A stretch of DNA of 64,000 bases from Pseudonocardia cypriaca (lineage in GTDB: Bacteria; Actinomycetota; Actinomycetes; Mycobacteriales; Pseudonocardiaceae): positions 2,294,001 through 2,358,000 of the forward strand of contig NZ_VFPH01000001.1 in NCBI RefSeq assembly GCF_006717045.1, written 5' to 3'. The translations under genes were made by a program, and so were the position numbers. The notes beneath the pieces are model-generated. The model ran no database searches. It worked only from the letters and a program-made list of their open reading frames with translations, and was not told the DNA's origin. The stretch's first letter is position 1. Each line of letters begins with the position of its first letter. Below are positions 53,852-62,743 of the stretch, piece after piece.

Positions 53852-55234
53852 TCAGGCCGGGTCGTGCCAGGCCTCGCCGTTCGGGAGCAGGCTGTCGGCC
53901 TCCTTCGGTCCCCAGCTGCCCCGCGGGTACGTGTGCACGGGTACGGCGTCGCCGAGAACCGGGTCGACGACGCGCCACGCCGCCTCCACGGTGTCCTGCC
54001 GGGCGAAGAAGACCCGGCGACCGTCGAGGGCGGCGCCGATGAGCCGGTCGTAGGGTCGCATCTCCTCGCCGGCGTGCTCGGCGAACACGAGGTCGTTCAG
54101 CCGCGGCTCGGCTCCCGGGCCCGGCTTCTTCCCGGCCAGCGTGAGGCTGATCCGGGTGTTCGGCCAGATGCGGAACCGCAGCGCGTTGGTGAGGTTCTTG
54201 CCGGTCACGCCGAACATGGCGAACACGTCGTACGGCACCGGGCGGAACTTGATACTGATCTCCGTCGCGGTCACGGGCAGGGTCTTGCCGGCGCGGATGA
54301 GCAGGGGCACGCCCGCCCACCGCCACGAGTCGAGCGCGAGCCGGACCGCGACGTACGACTCCACCGTCGACAGCGCGTCGACACCGTCCACGTCGCGGTA
54401 GCCGTCGTACTGGCCGCGGACCGTGTCCGCAGGCGTCAGCGGCCGCAGTGCGGCCACCACGCGCGCCTTCGCGTCCAGCCACGAGTTCGCGCCGGAGCCG
54501 TCCGGCGGGTCGGCGACCACGGTGGCCAGCACCTGCAGCATGTGGTTCTGCACGACGTCGCGAATCGCACCGGTCGCGTCGTAGAACCGGCCCCGGTCGG
54601 CGACGTCGAAGGCCTCGGCCATCGTGATCTGGATGCTCTCCACGTGGTCGCGGCCCAGCAGCGGCTCGATCATCGAGTTGGCGAACCGGGCAACGAGGAC
54701 GTCGTTGAGCGAATCCAGGCCCAACCAGTGGTCGACGCGGTAGATGGCGTCCTCCGGGAAGTACCGGTGCATGGTCTCGTTGAGCGCGACGGCACTGTCC
54801 AGGTCGGTACCGAAGGGCTTCTCCACCATCACCCGGGCGCCCTCGGCCCGCCCCGCCTTCGAGATGCCCTCGGCGATGCGGCCGAACAGGAACGGGGGCA
54901 CCTCCAGGTAGAACAGGGCCCGCCGGGCGTCACCCATCTCCCGGGACATCTCTGCGTAGGTGGCGTCGTCGCCGAGATCCCCGTCGACGTAACGGAGCAG
55001 GCCGAGCATCGTCCGCGCCGCCGGCGACTCGACGTCCATGCCGTTGTCCCGCAGCGACCGCGCGGCGTAATCACGGAAGCGGTCGAGGTTCCAGCCGCTC
55101 TTGGCGACCCCGATGACGGGGACGTCGAGCACGTCCCGGTCCACCAGTCCCACCAGGGCGGGAAAGGTCTCCAGCTTCGCCAGGTCACCTGTTGCCCCGA
55201 ATATGACGAGAGCGTCCACCCGGTCTGCTGCCAC
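53852..55234 (-). CDS. zwf: Divergent glucose-6-phosphate dehydrogenase
   Basis: 460 residues from a GTG with GAGAGGGAG upstream. NADP site IFGATGDLAKLETFPALVGL; VMVEKPFGTDLDSAVALNET with the conserved EKPFG; then the active-site stretch AIYRVDHWLGLDSLNDVLVA. In classical enzymes this reads RIDHYLGKE; here His is kept but the substrate-binding Lys is replaced (LGLD). C-terminal landmarks RGSWGPKEAD are normal. It should feed the pentose phosphate pathway, but the change makes activity or specificity uncertain. An extra actinobacterial paralogue of this type is common. Confidence 0.8.
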   Translation of the reverse strand: MAADRVDALVIFGATGDLAKLETFPALVGLVDRDVLDVPVIGVAKSGWNLDRFRDYAARSLRDNGMDVESPAARTMLGLLRYVDGDLGDDATYAEMSREMGDARRALFYLEVPPFLFGRIAEGISKAGRAEGARVMVEKPFGTDLDSAVALNETMHRYFPEDAIYRVDHWLGLDSLNDVLVARFANSMIEPLLGRDHVESIQITMAEAFDVADRGRFYDATGAIRDVVQNHMLQVLATVVADPPDGSGANSWLDAKARVVAALRPLTPADTVRGQYDGYRDVDGVDALSTVESYVAVRLALDSWRWAGVPLLIRAGKTLPVTATEISIKFRPVPYDVFAMFGVTGKNLTNALRFRIWPNTRISLTLAGKKPGPGAEPRLNDLVFAEHAGEEMRPYDRLIGAALDGRRVFFARQDTVEAAWRVVDPVLGDAVPVHTYPRGSWGPKEADSLLPNGEAWHDPA

Positions 55235-55249
55235 GGTGCTCCCTCTCGA

Positions 55250-55369
55250 TCATCCGAGTCGCGTTCGAGCATCAGCACGCATCCCGGACGGGGCGAGCCG
55301 GTGGGCGAGCGTGCCGCCGCCCGCTCCGGTGCCGATGACGACGGCGTCGTACTGCCGGCCGACTGACAC
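55250..55369 (-). pseudogene. GMC oxidoreductase 5' stub
   Basis: GTG start at 55369 with GAGGAG upstream. The reading VSVGRQYDAVVIGTGAGGGT then LAHRLAPSG is the FAD-binding N-terminus of GMC oxidoreductases. It ends at a TGA at 55250; in a neighbouring frame the expected next strand appears as VLMLERD, so a frameshift precedes the loss of the rest. G6PDH begins 15 bp further and is apparently served by the stub's promoter (module 23). Confidence 0.6.
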
Positions 55370-55413
55370 GTCGACTCCTCGGGCGCCGGTTGAGCGCGAC
55401 GTCGAGGAAGCCC

Positions 55414-55458
55414 ACGGTCCGGCGGCGCCGACGGCGACGCATCGCCTGGCTGAGGTGA
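55414..55458 (-). promoter_or_regulatory. Island operator-promoter module 23
   Basis: TCGCCTGGCTGAGGTGA at 55442-55458; -10-like GACCGT 22 bp further. Target: GMC stub and G6PDH. Confidence 0.65.
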
Positions 55459-55571
55459 GCGGCGGGCGGGGCTTCTGTCGCGCGCTCCCGACCGAAATCG
55501 GGGCGCTGTCGGGCAGCGGGCGCACCGGGCGGGCAGGACCAGGGCGGGCCCGTGGAGGCAACTGCGGTCGC

Positions 55572-55616
55572 TCGTCCGTCGCGGGTGATGCCTCGGCCGT
55601 CCCGTCCGGGCACGGT
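55572..55616 (+). promoter_or_regulatory. Island operator-promoter module 24
   Basis: TCGTCCGTCGCGGGTGA at 55572-55588; -10-like CACGGT 22 bp further. Target: GH15 gene at 55686, divergent from module 23. Confidence 0.7.
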
Positions 55617-55685
55617 GGCGGCTGTGGCCGTGGGGCGTGACTTGCTCGCGGAGCGGTCTCTCGTTCGGCACTACAGGAGGCAGTC

Positions 55686-57515
55686 ATGACCGAGGCAGCG
55701 ATCGCCGACCACGGACTGATCGGCGACCTGCAGACGGCGGCGCTGGTGAGTACGGATGGATCGATCGACTGGTTCTGCTGCCCGCGTTTCGACTCTCCGA
55801 GCGTCTTCGGCGCCCTCCTCGACGACGAGCGCGGTGGGCACTTCCGGGTGCGGCCCGAGCGTGACTGCGAGTCGAAGCAGATGTACTTCCCGGACACCGC
55901 CGTGCTGATCACGCGGTTCATCACCGAGGCCGGGGTGGGCGAGGTCGTCGACTTCATGACGCCGTCGGGCCGGGAGGCCACCGGGAACCACCGGCTGGTG
56001 CGGATGCTGCGCTGCGTACGCGGCGAGATGAGCTTCGAGGTCGACATCGCCCCGCGGTTCGAGTACGGCCGTCGCGCGCACCGGACGGAGCTGACCCAGC
56101 ACGGGGCGGTGTTCAGCACCGATGCGCTGACGCTGACCCTGCACGCGGTGCGCGAGCCAGACGACGCTCGGTTGGCGCAGGTCCGCGTCGAGGAGGGCGA
56201 CGTGCGGGTGTCGATCGATCTGAAGGCCGGGGACGTGCGCGGTCTGGTGCTGGAGTCGGCGGCCGACGGCCCGCCGCGGGAGATCCGGGTGGCGGAGTTC
56301 CAGCAGATGTTCGACGACACGGTCTCGTTCTGGCGCTCCTGGCTGGCCCGCTCGACCTACACGGGGCGCTGGCGGGAGGCACTGCAGCGCTCGGCGATCA
56401 CGCTCAAGCTGATGACCTACGCCCCTACCGGCGGGATGGTGGCCGCTCCGACCATGGGGCTGCCCGAGCAGGTGGGCGGCGAGCGCAACTGGGACTACCG
56501 CTTCACCTGGGTGCGGGACGCGTCGTTCTCGATCTACGCCCTGCTGCGGCTGGGCTTCACCGAGGAGTCGGCGCAGTTCAGCGGCTGGCTGCGGGACCGG
56601 GTGGCCGAGCGCGTCGGGGGTGAGGGTGGCCCGCTGAACATCATGTACCGGGTCGACGGGTCGTCGGATCTCAAGGAGGAGGCGCTCGAGCACTGGTCGG
56701 GCTACCGCGGCTCGCGCCCGGTCCGGATCGGCAACGGCGCCTCCGACCAGCTCCAGCTCGACATCTACGGCGAGGCCCTGGACAGCATCTTCTTCGCCGA
56801 CGAGCACGGCCTGCAGGTCGGGCACCGCGGCTGGATCGCGATCCGCGAGCTCCTGGACTGGCTCGCCGAGCACTGGGACCAACCGGAGGAGGGCATCTGG
56901 GAGACCCGCGGCGGCCGTCAGGACTTCACCTACGGCCGGTTGATGTGCTGGGTGGCCCTCGACCGGGGCATCCGGATGGCGGCCTCGCACGGCCGTCCCG
57001 CCGCCGTCGACCGCTGGCGCGGAGCCCGAGACGCGATCTACGACCAGATCATGACCAAGGGCTGGAACGCGCAACGGAAGGCGTTCGTCCAGCATTACGC
57101 CAGCGACGTGCTGGACTCGTCGCTGCTGCGGATGTCCAGTGTCGGGTTCGTCGCCCCGCACGACCCGATGTGGGCGTCCACGCTGCGGGCGATGGACGAC
57201 GAGCTGGTCACCGACAGCCTCGTCTACCGCTACGACCCCGGCGCGTCGCCCGACGGTCTGCTCGGCTCCGAGGGCACGTTCTCGCTCTGCTCGTTCATGT
57301 ACGTCGACGCGCTCGCGCGGGCGGGCAGGCTCGAGGACGCCCGGCTCGCCTTCGAGAAGATGCTCACCTACGCCAACCACGTCGGGCTGTTCTCCGAGGA
57401 GATCGCCCTCACCGGTGAGCAGATCGGCAACTTCCCGCAGGCCTTCACGCACCTGGCGCTCATCGACGCCGCGATCACCCTCGACGAGGCGCTCGACCGG
57501 ACCGCCAGCGGATGA
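55686..57515 (+). CDS. GH15-family glycoside hydrolase (glucoamylase/trehalase type)
   Basis: 609 residues, ATG after ACAGGAGG. N-terminal beta-sandwich (DHGLIGDLQTAALVSTDGSI, DWFCCPRFDSPSVFGALLDD), then an (alpha/alpha)6 barrel: GGERNWDYRFTWVRDASFSI, EEGIWETRGGRQDFTYGRLM with the general-acid Glu, and SEEIALTGEQIGNFPQAFTH with the catalytic base Glu. It releases glucose from an alpha-glucan or splits trehalose; the two cannot be separated from sequence by eye. No signal peptide, so cytoplasmic. Confidence 0.9.
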   Translation: MTEAAIADHGLIGDLQTAALVSTDGSIDWFCCPRFDSPSVFGALLDDERGGHFRVRPERDCESKQMYFPDTAVLITRFITEAGVGEVVDFMTPSGREATGNHRLVRMLRCVRGEMSFEVDIAPRFEYGRRAHRTELTQHGAVFSTDALTLTLHAVREPDDARLAQVRVEEGDVRVSIDLKAGDVRGLVLESAADGPPREIRVAEFQQMFDDTVSFWRSWLARSTYTGRWREALQRSAITLKLMTYAPTGGMVAAPTMGLPEQVGGERNWDYRFTWVRDASFSIYALLRLGFTEESAQFSGWLRDRVAERVGGEGGPLNIMYRVDGSSDLKEEALEHWSGYRGSRPVRIGNGASDQLQLDIYGEALDSIFFADEHGLQVGHRGWIAIRELLDWLAEHWDQPEEGIWETRGGRQDFTYGRLMCWVALDRGIRMAASHGRPAAVDRWRGARDAIYDQIMTKGWNAQRKAFVQHYASDVLDSSLLRMSSVGFVAPHDPMWASTLRAMDDELVTDSLVYRYDPGASPDGLLGSEGTFSLCSFMYVDALARAGRLEDARLAFEKMLTYANHVGLFSEEIALTGEQIGNFPQAFTHLALIDAAITLDEALDRTASG

Positions 57516-57610
57516 CGGGGACCGAGGTGTCCGCGGTCAGGCTGGCCCGCGTGCAGTTCGCCGGCACGTCGATGTACCACGTCCTGTTCGTGCCGGACAG
57601 GCAGTGGTAG
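57512..57610 (+). pseudogene. Cytochrome bd oxidase subunit I (CydA) 5' stub
   Basis: ATGA-coupled to the GH15 stop: MTGTEVSAVRLARVQFAGTS then MYHVLFVPDRQW. The pattern LAR.QF..T...H.LFVP is the N-terminus of CydA-type quinol oxidases, which would continue for over 400 residues. It stops after 32 codons. The next gene starts 9 bp later. Confidence 0.5.
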
Positions 57611-57619
57611 GAGGCGGCG

Positions 57620-57895
57620 ATGCAGTTGACCCCACGGGAGCGGCGTGCTCTCCGCGCGATCGAGGAGGCCCTCGCCGCGGAGGATCCCGCGCTGGCCGGA
57701 CTCCTGAGCCACTGGCCCACGCCGTGGCGCGCGCGCCTAGTGCGCTGGGGGACGTGGGCGGCCGTCGTTGTTGCGGCGATCCTGCTGCTCGTCGGGCTGG
57801 TGCTGTCGGATTCTTGGTTGTTCGTCGGGGCCTTGCTGACGATCGTGGTGCTCATCACGATCTTGCGGCGGGCTGGAGGTGGGACGAGAGCGTGA
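57620..57895 (+). CDS. DUF3040 protein
   Basis: 91 residues, ATG after TAGGAGGCGGCG. QLTPRERRALRAIEEALAAE DP at the start is the DUF3040 helix (L...E...L..IE..L...DP), followed by two membrane helices (AAVVVAAILLLVGLVLSDSW, FVGALLTIVVLITILRR). Function unknown. It follows the CydA stub in the GH15 transcription unit. Confidence 0.82.
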   Translation: MQLTPRERRALRAIEEALAAEDPALAGLLSHWPTPWRARLVRWGTWAAVVVAAILLLVGLVLSDSWLFVGALLTIVVLITILRRAGGGTRA

Positions 57896-57930
57896 CGAGC
57901 GTCCCGCGGCCCGGGCCGCAGTAGCTGCAT

Positions 57931-57976
57931 TCGCCCGCCGCGGGTGACGCCGCGGGTCCGGCACCGGTCCTACCGT
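57931..57976 (+). promoter_or_regulatory. Island operator-promoter module 25
   Basis: TCGCCCGCCGCGGGTGA at 57931-57947; -10 TACCGT 23 bp further; GTG 57984 lies 8 bp after the hexamer. Target: AI-2E gene, leaderless. Confidence 0.75.
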
Positions 57977-57983
57977 CCGCGGG

Positions 57984-59186
57984 GTGACCACACCGGCAGC
58001 CACTCCCGCCATCCCGGCCGCCCGTCCGCCCTCGGATGGTGTCCGCTCACGCCCGCCGGCACGGCAGGGTGCCCTGCCGCGGGCGATGGTCATCCTCGTC
58101 GGTGCGGCCGCTACGGTGATCGTCCTCGCAGGGGTGCAGGCGGTCGCGTGGCTGATCGGCCCGGCGTTCATGGCACTCATCATCGTGATCGCCGTGGCGC
58201 CGGCGCAGAGCTGGCTGCGGCGCAACGGGTGGCCGGGATGGGCCACGACGCTCGTGGTGATCCTCCTCGTCTACGCGATCATGTTGGGCCTGGCCCTCGG
58301 CATCGTCTTCTCCGTTGCCCGGCTGGCGACCGAGCTGCCGAAGTACGCGTCGACGGCCGACGGCCTGGTGACGTCCGCGACCGCGCAGCTGGCCGCGCTG
58401 GGAGTGGGACCGGAGCAGCTCGCACAGGCGAGGAGCTCCCTGAGCCTCGGCAGCTTCGCCGGCGTGCTCGGGTCGCTGCTGAGCAGCGTGGCCGGGCTGG
58501 CGTCCAACCTCGTGTTCCTGCTGGCGCTGCTGCTCTTCCTCAGCGTCGAGGCCGGGGGCACCGGGGACCGGCTGGCGTCGATCGCGGCGGACCGGCCGAG
58601 GATCGCCGACGCGCTCGGGCACTTCGCCTGGGGCACCCGGCAGTACCTGCTGGTGACGACCGTCTTCGGGTTGATCGTCGCGGTGCTCGACTCGGTGGCG
58701 CTGGCGCTGATGGGCATCCCGCTGGCGATCACCTGGGGCCTGCTGTCGTTCATCACCAACTACATCCCGAACGTCGGGTTCATCATCGGCGTCGTGCCAC
58801 CCGCGCTGCTCGCGCTGCTGACCGGCGGACCGCAGCTGATGGTGATCGTCATCGTGGTGTACTGCGGGATCAACTTCGTGGTCCAGTCGATCATCCAGCC
58901 CCGGTTCATCGGGGACGCGGTGGGGCTGTCGGTCACCGTGACGTTCGTGGTGCTGGTGTTCTGGGCGTGGTTGCTCGGTCCGCTCGGGGCGATTCTCGCC
59001 ATCCCGCTGACGCTGCTGGCCAAGGCGCTGCTCGTGGACATCGATCCGCAGGCCAAGTGGGCCGATGCGCTGCTGCGGGACACCCCGAAGGAACCGGACC
59101 CGGATGCGCCCGCGAAGAAGTCGCGACGTGAGCGGCGCAGCGAACGCCAGCAGCAGAAGCAGGACCTGAAAGCCGCGCCGACCTGA
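57984..59186 (+). CDS. AI-2E-family transporter (second copy), leaderless
   Basis: 400 residues from a GTG at the predicted transcription start of module 25; no Shine-Dalgarno. Eight helices, with LVTTVFGLIVAVLDSVALAL, MGIPLAITWGLLSFITNYIP, NVGFIIGVVPPALLALLTGG and LGAILAIPLTLLAKALLVDI as family landmarks. The tail is very basic (KKSRRERRSERQQQKQDLK). After its TGA the same frame continues directly into a SHOCT-type segment. Confidence 0.85.
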   Translation: MTTPAATPAIPAARPPSDGVRSRPPARQGALPRAMVILVGAAATVIVLAGVQAVAWLIGPAFMALIIVIAVAPAQSWLRRNGWPGWATTLVVILLVYAIMLGLALGIVFSVARLATELPKYASTADGLVTSATAQLAALGVGPEQLAQARSSLSLGSFAGVLGSLLSSVAGLASNLVFLLALLLFLSVEAGGTGDRLASIAADRPRIADALGHFAWGTRQYLLVTTVFGLIVAVLDSVALALMGIPLAITWGLLSFITNYIPNVGFIIGVVPPALLALLTGGPQLMVIVIVVYCGINFVVQSIIQPRFIGDAVGLSVTVTFVVLVFWAWLLGPLGAILAIPLTLLAKALLVDIDPQAKWADALLRDTPKEPDPDAPAKKSRRERRSERQQQKQDLKAAPT

Positions 59187-59273
59187 AAATGTGTTCGAGA
59201 AGCGCGGAGCGCCCGCCAGGACCAGCAGCAGGCCGACGCGCCGGAACCCGTCGAGCCCGAGGCCGCCGGGGGC

Positions 59274-59381
59274 ATGGACGACACGCTGGCGCAGCTGAAG
59301 CAGCTCGGCGAGCTGAAGAGCCGAGGTGTGCTCACCGAGACCGAGTTCCAGCAGCAGAAGAGCCGGATCCTGAACGCGTGA
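59274..59381 (+). CDS. SHOCT-domain mini-protein or fragment
   Basis: 35 codons: MDDTLAQLKQLGELKSRGVL then TETEFQQQKSRILNA. This is a complete SHOCT motif (L..L..L...G.LT..EF...K..LL). It lies in the frame of the AI-2E gene beyond its TGA, with open codons between, so it could be the tail of a lost protein or read-through extension. The ribosome site is poor. SHOCT domains are oligomerisation tails. Confidence 0.45.
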   Translation: MDDTLAQLKQLGELKSRGVLTETEFQQQKSRILNA

Positions 59382-59397
59382 AAGCGGCCTGGGCGAC

Positions 59398-60069
59398 ATG
59401 AGCACGGAGGCGCTCGTTCTCGCCCTGACCGCCGTGATCCGTCCGACGAGCGCGGCGGCCGTGTTCGCGATGCTCTCGACGCCGCGTCCGCAGCGGCTGC
59501 TGGTGGCCTACCTCGTCGCGGGGCTCGGGTTCAGCCTCACCGTCGGGACGCTGGTCGTCGTCCTCCTCGGCGGACTGCAGTCGACGCGCGCGTCCTCGGC
59601 GGTCCGCCCGCTGCTCGACCTCGTGCTGGGAACCTCCGCGGTGGGCTGCGCCGCTGGTGCGTGGGTCGGATGGCTGCCCCGATCCCGGCCCCGCGGCTCG
59701 GCGGAACCCGACAGCTGGCTACGGCGCCGGTTGACGGACATGTCGCCCTCCGGCGCCGCGGCCGCCGGTGTGCTCACCCACCTGCCCGGGCTCGTCTATC
59801 TGGCCGCGCTGAACGCGATCGCCGCCGGCGCGGGCGGCACCGCGAGCGGCGTGCTGCAGGTGGTGGTCTACAACGGCATCTGGTTCAGCCTCGCCATCTG
59901 GGCGCTGGTGCTGTCGGTCTACCGGCCGACCGTGTCCCGCGAGTTCCTCGAGCGGGTCATCTCATGGATCCGCGAGCACCAGCGGGTGATCACGATCGTG
60001 TTCTTCGGCGTGCTGGGCGGCTACCTGGTCGTGGTCGGCGTGCTCGGCCTGGTCGGCGACGCGTCCTGA
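59398..60069 (+). CDS. GAP/Sap-family membrane protein
   Basis: 223 residues, ATG 17 bp after the SHOCT stop. LALTAVIRPTSAAAVFAMLS, then six helices including LGFSLTVGTLVVVLLGGLQS and IVFFGVLGGYLVVVGVLGLV. The pattern is that of the Sap/GAP family (sulfolipid-1-addressing protein type, LysE-like fold), involved in export of lipids in mycobacteria. Substrate here unknown. Confidence 0.7.
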   Translation: MSTEALVLALTAVIRPTSAAAVFAMLSTPRPQRLLVAYLVAGLGFSLTVGTLVVVLLGGLQSTRASSAVRPLLDLVLGTSAVGCAAGAWVGWLPRSRPRGSAEPDSWLRRRLTDMSPSGAAAAGVLTHLPGLVYLAALNAIAAGAGGTASGVLQVVVYNGIWFSLAIWALVLSVYRPTVSREFLERVISWIREHQRVITIVFFGVLGGYLVVVGVLGLVGDAS

Positions 60070-60119
60070 CGGCCCGTCCCGTGGTCGAGGTGCGGCTCGG
60101 CAGGGCCCCTCGGCCCACG

Positions 60120-60164
60120 TCATCCGTGACGGGCGAGGCACACAACCCGTCGACGGACGAGCGT
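60120..60164 (+). promoter_or_regulatory. Island operator-promoter module 26
   Basis: TCATCCGTGACGGGCGA at 60120-60136; -10-like GAGCGT 22 bp further, same hexamer as module 8. Target: membrane protein at 60198. Confidence 0.75.
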
Positions 60165-60197
60165 CCAGTGGTCGTCGACGCTGCGGAGGTACCGGAG

Positions 60198-61532
60198 ATG
60201 TCCCAGGTGCAGGGCCGCGAGATCCGGCCCGACGAGGTCCGGGCCCCGTTGACAACCGACGAACGCGCCGAGCTCACGCGGTTGCGGGAGGAGAACTCGG
60301 CGCTGCGCACCCAGCCGCACCCCCCGCGTCGGCGCATCCGCTGGCGGTCGGTGATCGCCACCGTGCTGCTCGTCCTCGGCTGCGTGCTGGCACCCGTGGC
60401 ACTCGTCGCGGTGTGGACGCGCAGCGAGGTCTCCGACACCGACCAGTTCGTCGAGACCGTCGGACCGCTCGCCGCTGATCCCGCGGTGCAGGAGGCCCTG
60501 ACGAACCGGATCACGACAACCGTGTTCGAGCACGTCGACGTGCAGGCACTGGCGAACGAGGCGATCGACGCCCTCGCGGCGCAGGGCCTGCCACCCCGGC
60601 TCGTGCAGCGGCTGCAGGCCCTGACCCCGACGATCGAGTCGGCGACCACCAGCTTCGTGCGGGAGAAGGTCGGCGAGCTCGTGGCGAGCCCGCGGTTCAC
60701 GGCGGCGTGGGACCAGGCCGTTCGGGTGGCCCACCAGCAGGCCGTAACAGTGCTCTCGGGCGACAGCCGCGCGATCGCGGTGCAGGGCGACACCGTGTAC
60801 CTGGACCTCGCGCCGTTCATCGACGCGGCGAAGCAGCGGCTGAGCGCGGAGGGTCTGACCGTCGTCGCCATGGTCCCCGAGGTGCACCCGACGATCGCGC
60901 TCGCTCCGGCCGACCAGCTGGTGCGCGCGCAGACGGCCTACGCCACGCTGGGCTCCCTCGCGAGCGTGCTGCCCTGGATCACGCTGCTGCTGCTCGCGGT
61001 GGGCGTGTACCTCGCGCGGGTGCGGATGCGGGCCGTGGTCGCCGCCGGCCTTGGCGTCGCGCTGGCGCTGGTCGTGCTCGCTGCCGGGCTGCTCGTGGCG
61101 CGCGGACTGCTGGTCGGTGCCGTCCCACCGGCCGGAGCGCCGGCTGCCGCGTCGGGCTTCGACATCGTCGTGGAGTCCCTGCGAACCGCCGGGCGATCGC
61201 TGCTCGTGCTGGCCTTGGTCGTGGCACTGGGTGCTTTCCTGGCCGGCTCGTCGGCGACGGCCGTCGGCGTCCGCCGGTGGGCTACCGGGCTGCTGAACCG
61301 GATCCGGGTCGGCCCGTCCTCGACCGGCGCGGTCGGCACCTGGGCCCACGCGCATGTGCGCGGCTTGCGGATCGGGGCGGTCGCACTCGCCGCGCTGGTG
61401 TTCGTCTTCCTCGACCAGCCCACCGGCGTCACGATCCTGATCATCGCTGCCGTGTTGCTCGGCGTGCTCGGAGTGATCGAGTTCCTGGGCCGCCCGGGTC
61501 CGGTGGCGTCCGCTACGGGAACGGGGGGCTGA
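60198..61532 (+). CDS. Large integral membrane protein, unknown family
   Basis: 444 residues, ATG with GGAGGTACCGGAG upstream. A coiled-coil-like start (TTDERAELTRLREENSALRT), a membrane helix (WRSVIATVLLVLGCVLAPVA), a 210-residue extracytoplasmic domain (TDQFVETVGPLAADPAVQEA, VYLDLAPFIDAAKQRLSAEG) and four to five C-terminal helices. This layout is frequent in streptomycetes and relatives as uncharacterised integral membrane proteins. Function unknown. Confidence 0.75.
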   Translation: MSQVQGREIRPDEVRAPLTTDERAELTRLREENSALRTQPHPPRRRIRWRSVIATVLLVLGCVLAPVALVAVWTRSEVSDTDQFVETVGPLAADPAVQEALTNRITTTVFEHVDVQALANEAIDALAAQGLPPRLVQRLQALTPTIESATTSFVREKVGELVASPRFTAAWDQAVRVAHQQAVTVLSGDSRAIAVQGDTVYLDLAPFIDAAKQRLSAEGLTVVAMVPEVHPTIALAPADQLVRAQTAYATLGSLASVLPWITLLLLAVGVYLARVRMRAVVAAGLGVALALVVLAAGLLVARGLLVGAVPPAGAPAAASGFDIVVESLRTAGRSLLVLALVVALGAFLAGSSATAVGVRRWATGLLNRIRVGPSSTGAVGTWAHAHVRGLRIGAVALAALVFVFLDQPTGVTILIIAAVLLGVLGVIEFLGRPGPVASATGTGG

Positions 61533-61722
61533 CCGACGATGCTGTGGTCAGCTCGTCATGGTCCGGAGCGAGGTGCGCACGCGGGCCAGCACGCTGCCGA
61601 CCGTGGACCACCGGCTTCGGGGCGGCACCACCTTCGGCGGATGACCCGGGGCGAGCGGCCGCCATGCTCGCCCGCGAGTAGCTGCAGGGCGCCCACCCCG
61701 CGCCGGGCGATCTTCGGTCACT

Positions 61723-61767
61723 CCACCCGGGCCGGGCGATGTCCCGTTCGGCAGGTGAGCGCAGGGT
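61723..61767 (+). promoter_or_regulatory. Island operator-promoter module 27
   Basis: CCACCCGGGCCGGGCGA at 61723-61739 (first base deviates); -10-like CAGGGT 22 bp further. Target: gene at 61831. Confidence 0.55.
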
Positions 61768-61830
61768 GCCCGGGTGGCAGACGATCGATGTCGGCCGCCG
61801 GCCCGCGACCCGAGATGAGGCGATGAGGCG

Positions 61831-62037
61831 ATGGCAACGATGCACTACGAGTTCCGGGTCGAAGGTCGGCTGACGGACGAGGCCAGGGCGGCGTTCGGCG
61901 ACATGCGGATCACCGAGGTTCCACCGGAGACGGTCATCGACGGTGAGGTGCTCGACGAGTCGCACCTGCACGGCATCATCGTCCAGCTCCAGGCGCTCGG
62001 GATCACCGTGGTGGCGGCGCATCCGATTCCCGAGTAG
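61831..62037 (+). CDS. Small soluble protein, unknown
   Basis: 68 residues: MATMHYEFRVEGRLTDEARA, then AFGDMRITEVPPETVIDGEV and DESHLHGIIVQLQALGITVV. It is an alpha/beta fold with a C-terminal helix-strand like an anti-sigma or ACT-type domain, seen in many actinobacteria but unnamed. Tandem GATGAGGC repeats lie just before the start and may serve as ribosome site. Confidence 0.65.
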   Translation: MATMHYEFRVEGRLTDEARAAFGDMRITEVPPETVIDGEVLDESHLHGIIVQLQALGITVVAAHPIPE

Positions 62038-62080
62038 CGGCGGACTGATGTCGTGTGAGGTTGTGGTCCTGCCAGGCTCA

Positions 62081-62578
62081 TCAGTGCAGGGCGTACTTCA
62101 GCCCGATGATGGCAACGCCGAGCAGGGCGGTCCCGGCCGCCCAGCCCAGAGCGGCAGCGGTCGGGGCGCCGGAACGGCGCGCGGCCTCGTACCCGAGGCC
62201 GCCGAGCAACGCGGTGGACAGCCCCAGCGCCGCCAGCACCGCTCCCCGCAGCTCCGCACCGAGCGCCGAGGCCGCGAGCAGCACGATCACCGGAGCGTAG
62301 GAGGACTGCAGCATCGGCCAACCGCGCCGCAGCGCACCGACGACGCGGCTCCGGTTGGGCGCAGGCCCTTGCACGCCGGAGCCGAGTACGTCGGCGTAGC
62401 GCTCGGTCAGCCAGTAGACGAACAACGTGGCGACGACGGCGATCACGACCTGGCCGAGAGAGCCGTGCAGGCTTGCGGCCACCATCACCGCAGACCCCAC
62501 CACGGTGCCGTTGACGGCATCGGCCAGCTCCCGCTCGTCGGTCCACCTGGAGCGGAGTCGACCGACCGATCGCCGCAT
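62081..62578 (-). CDS. Membrane protein, unknown
   Basis: 165 residues from the ATG at 62578, 4 bp after GGAGG. Five hydrophobic segments: SAVMVAASLHGSLGQVVIAV with VATLFVYWLTERYADVLG, then SYAPVIVLLAASALGAELRG, AVLAALGLSTALLGGLGYEA and LGWAAGTALLGVAIIGLKYA. No family recognised. I find no good operator module in front of it; only a poor match near 62626. Confidence 0.6.
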   Translation of the reverse strand: MRRSVGRLRSRWTDERELADAVNGTVVGSAVMVAASLHGSLGQVVIAVVATLFVYWLTERYADVLGSGVQGPAPNRSRVVGALRRGWPMLQSSYAPVIVLLAASALGAELRGAVLAALGLSTALLGGLGYEAARRSGAPTAAALGWAAGTALLGVAIIGLKYALH

Positions 62579-62743
62579 TGCTCCTCCGGCCTCGCTCACA
62601 CCGGCGCGCCGCTCATCGCTCGCCCTCGCTGCGCTCGGGCGGCCCGGCCATGAGGAGTGAACGCAGCGCGCAGGCCCTGTGACATCGATTCGCTCGCGAG
62701 CTCGCTCACTCGGGCTGCACGCCGGGGAATCGCAGTGGTTCCG

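Noticed and set aside
62600..62642. Operator module for the membrane gene at 62578
   Set aside because: The best match (TCGCTGCGCTCGGGCGG) lacks an xANNNT hexamer at 22-23 bp.
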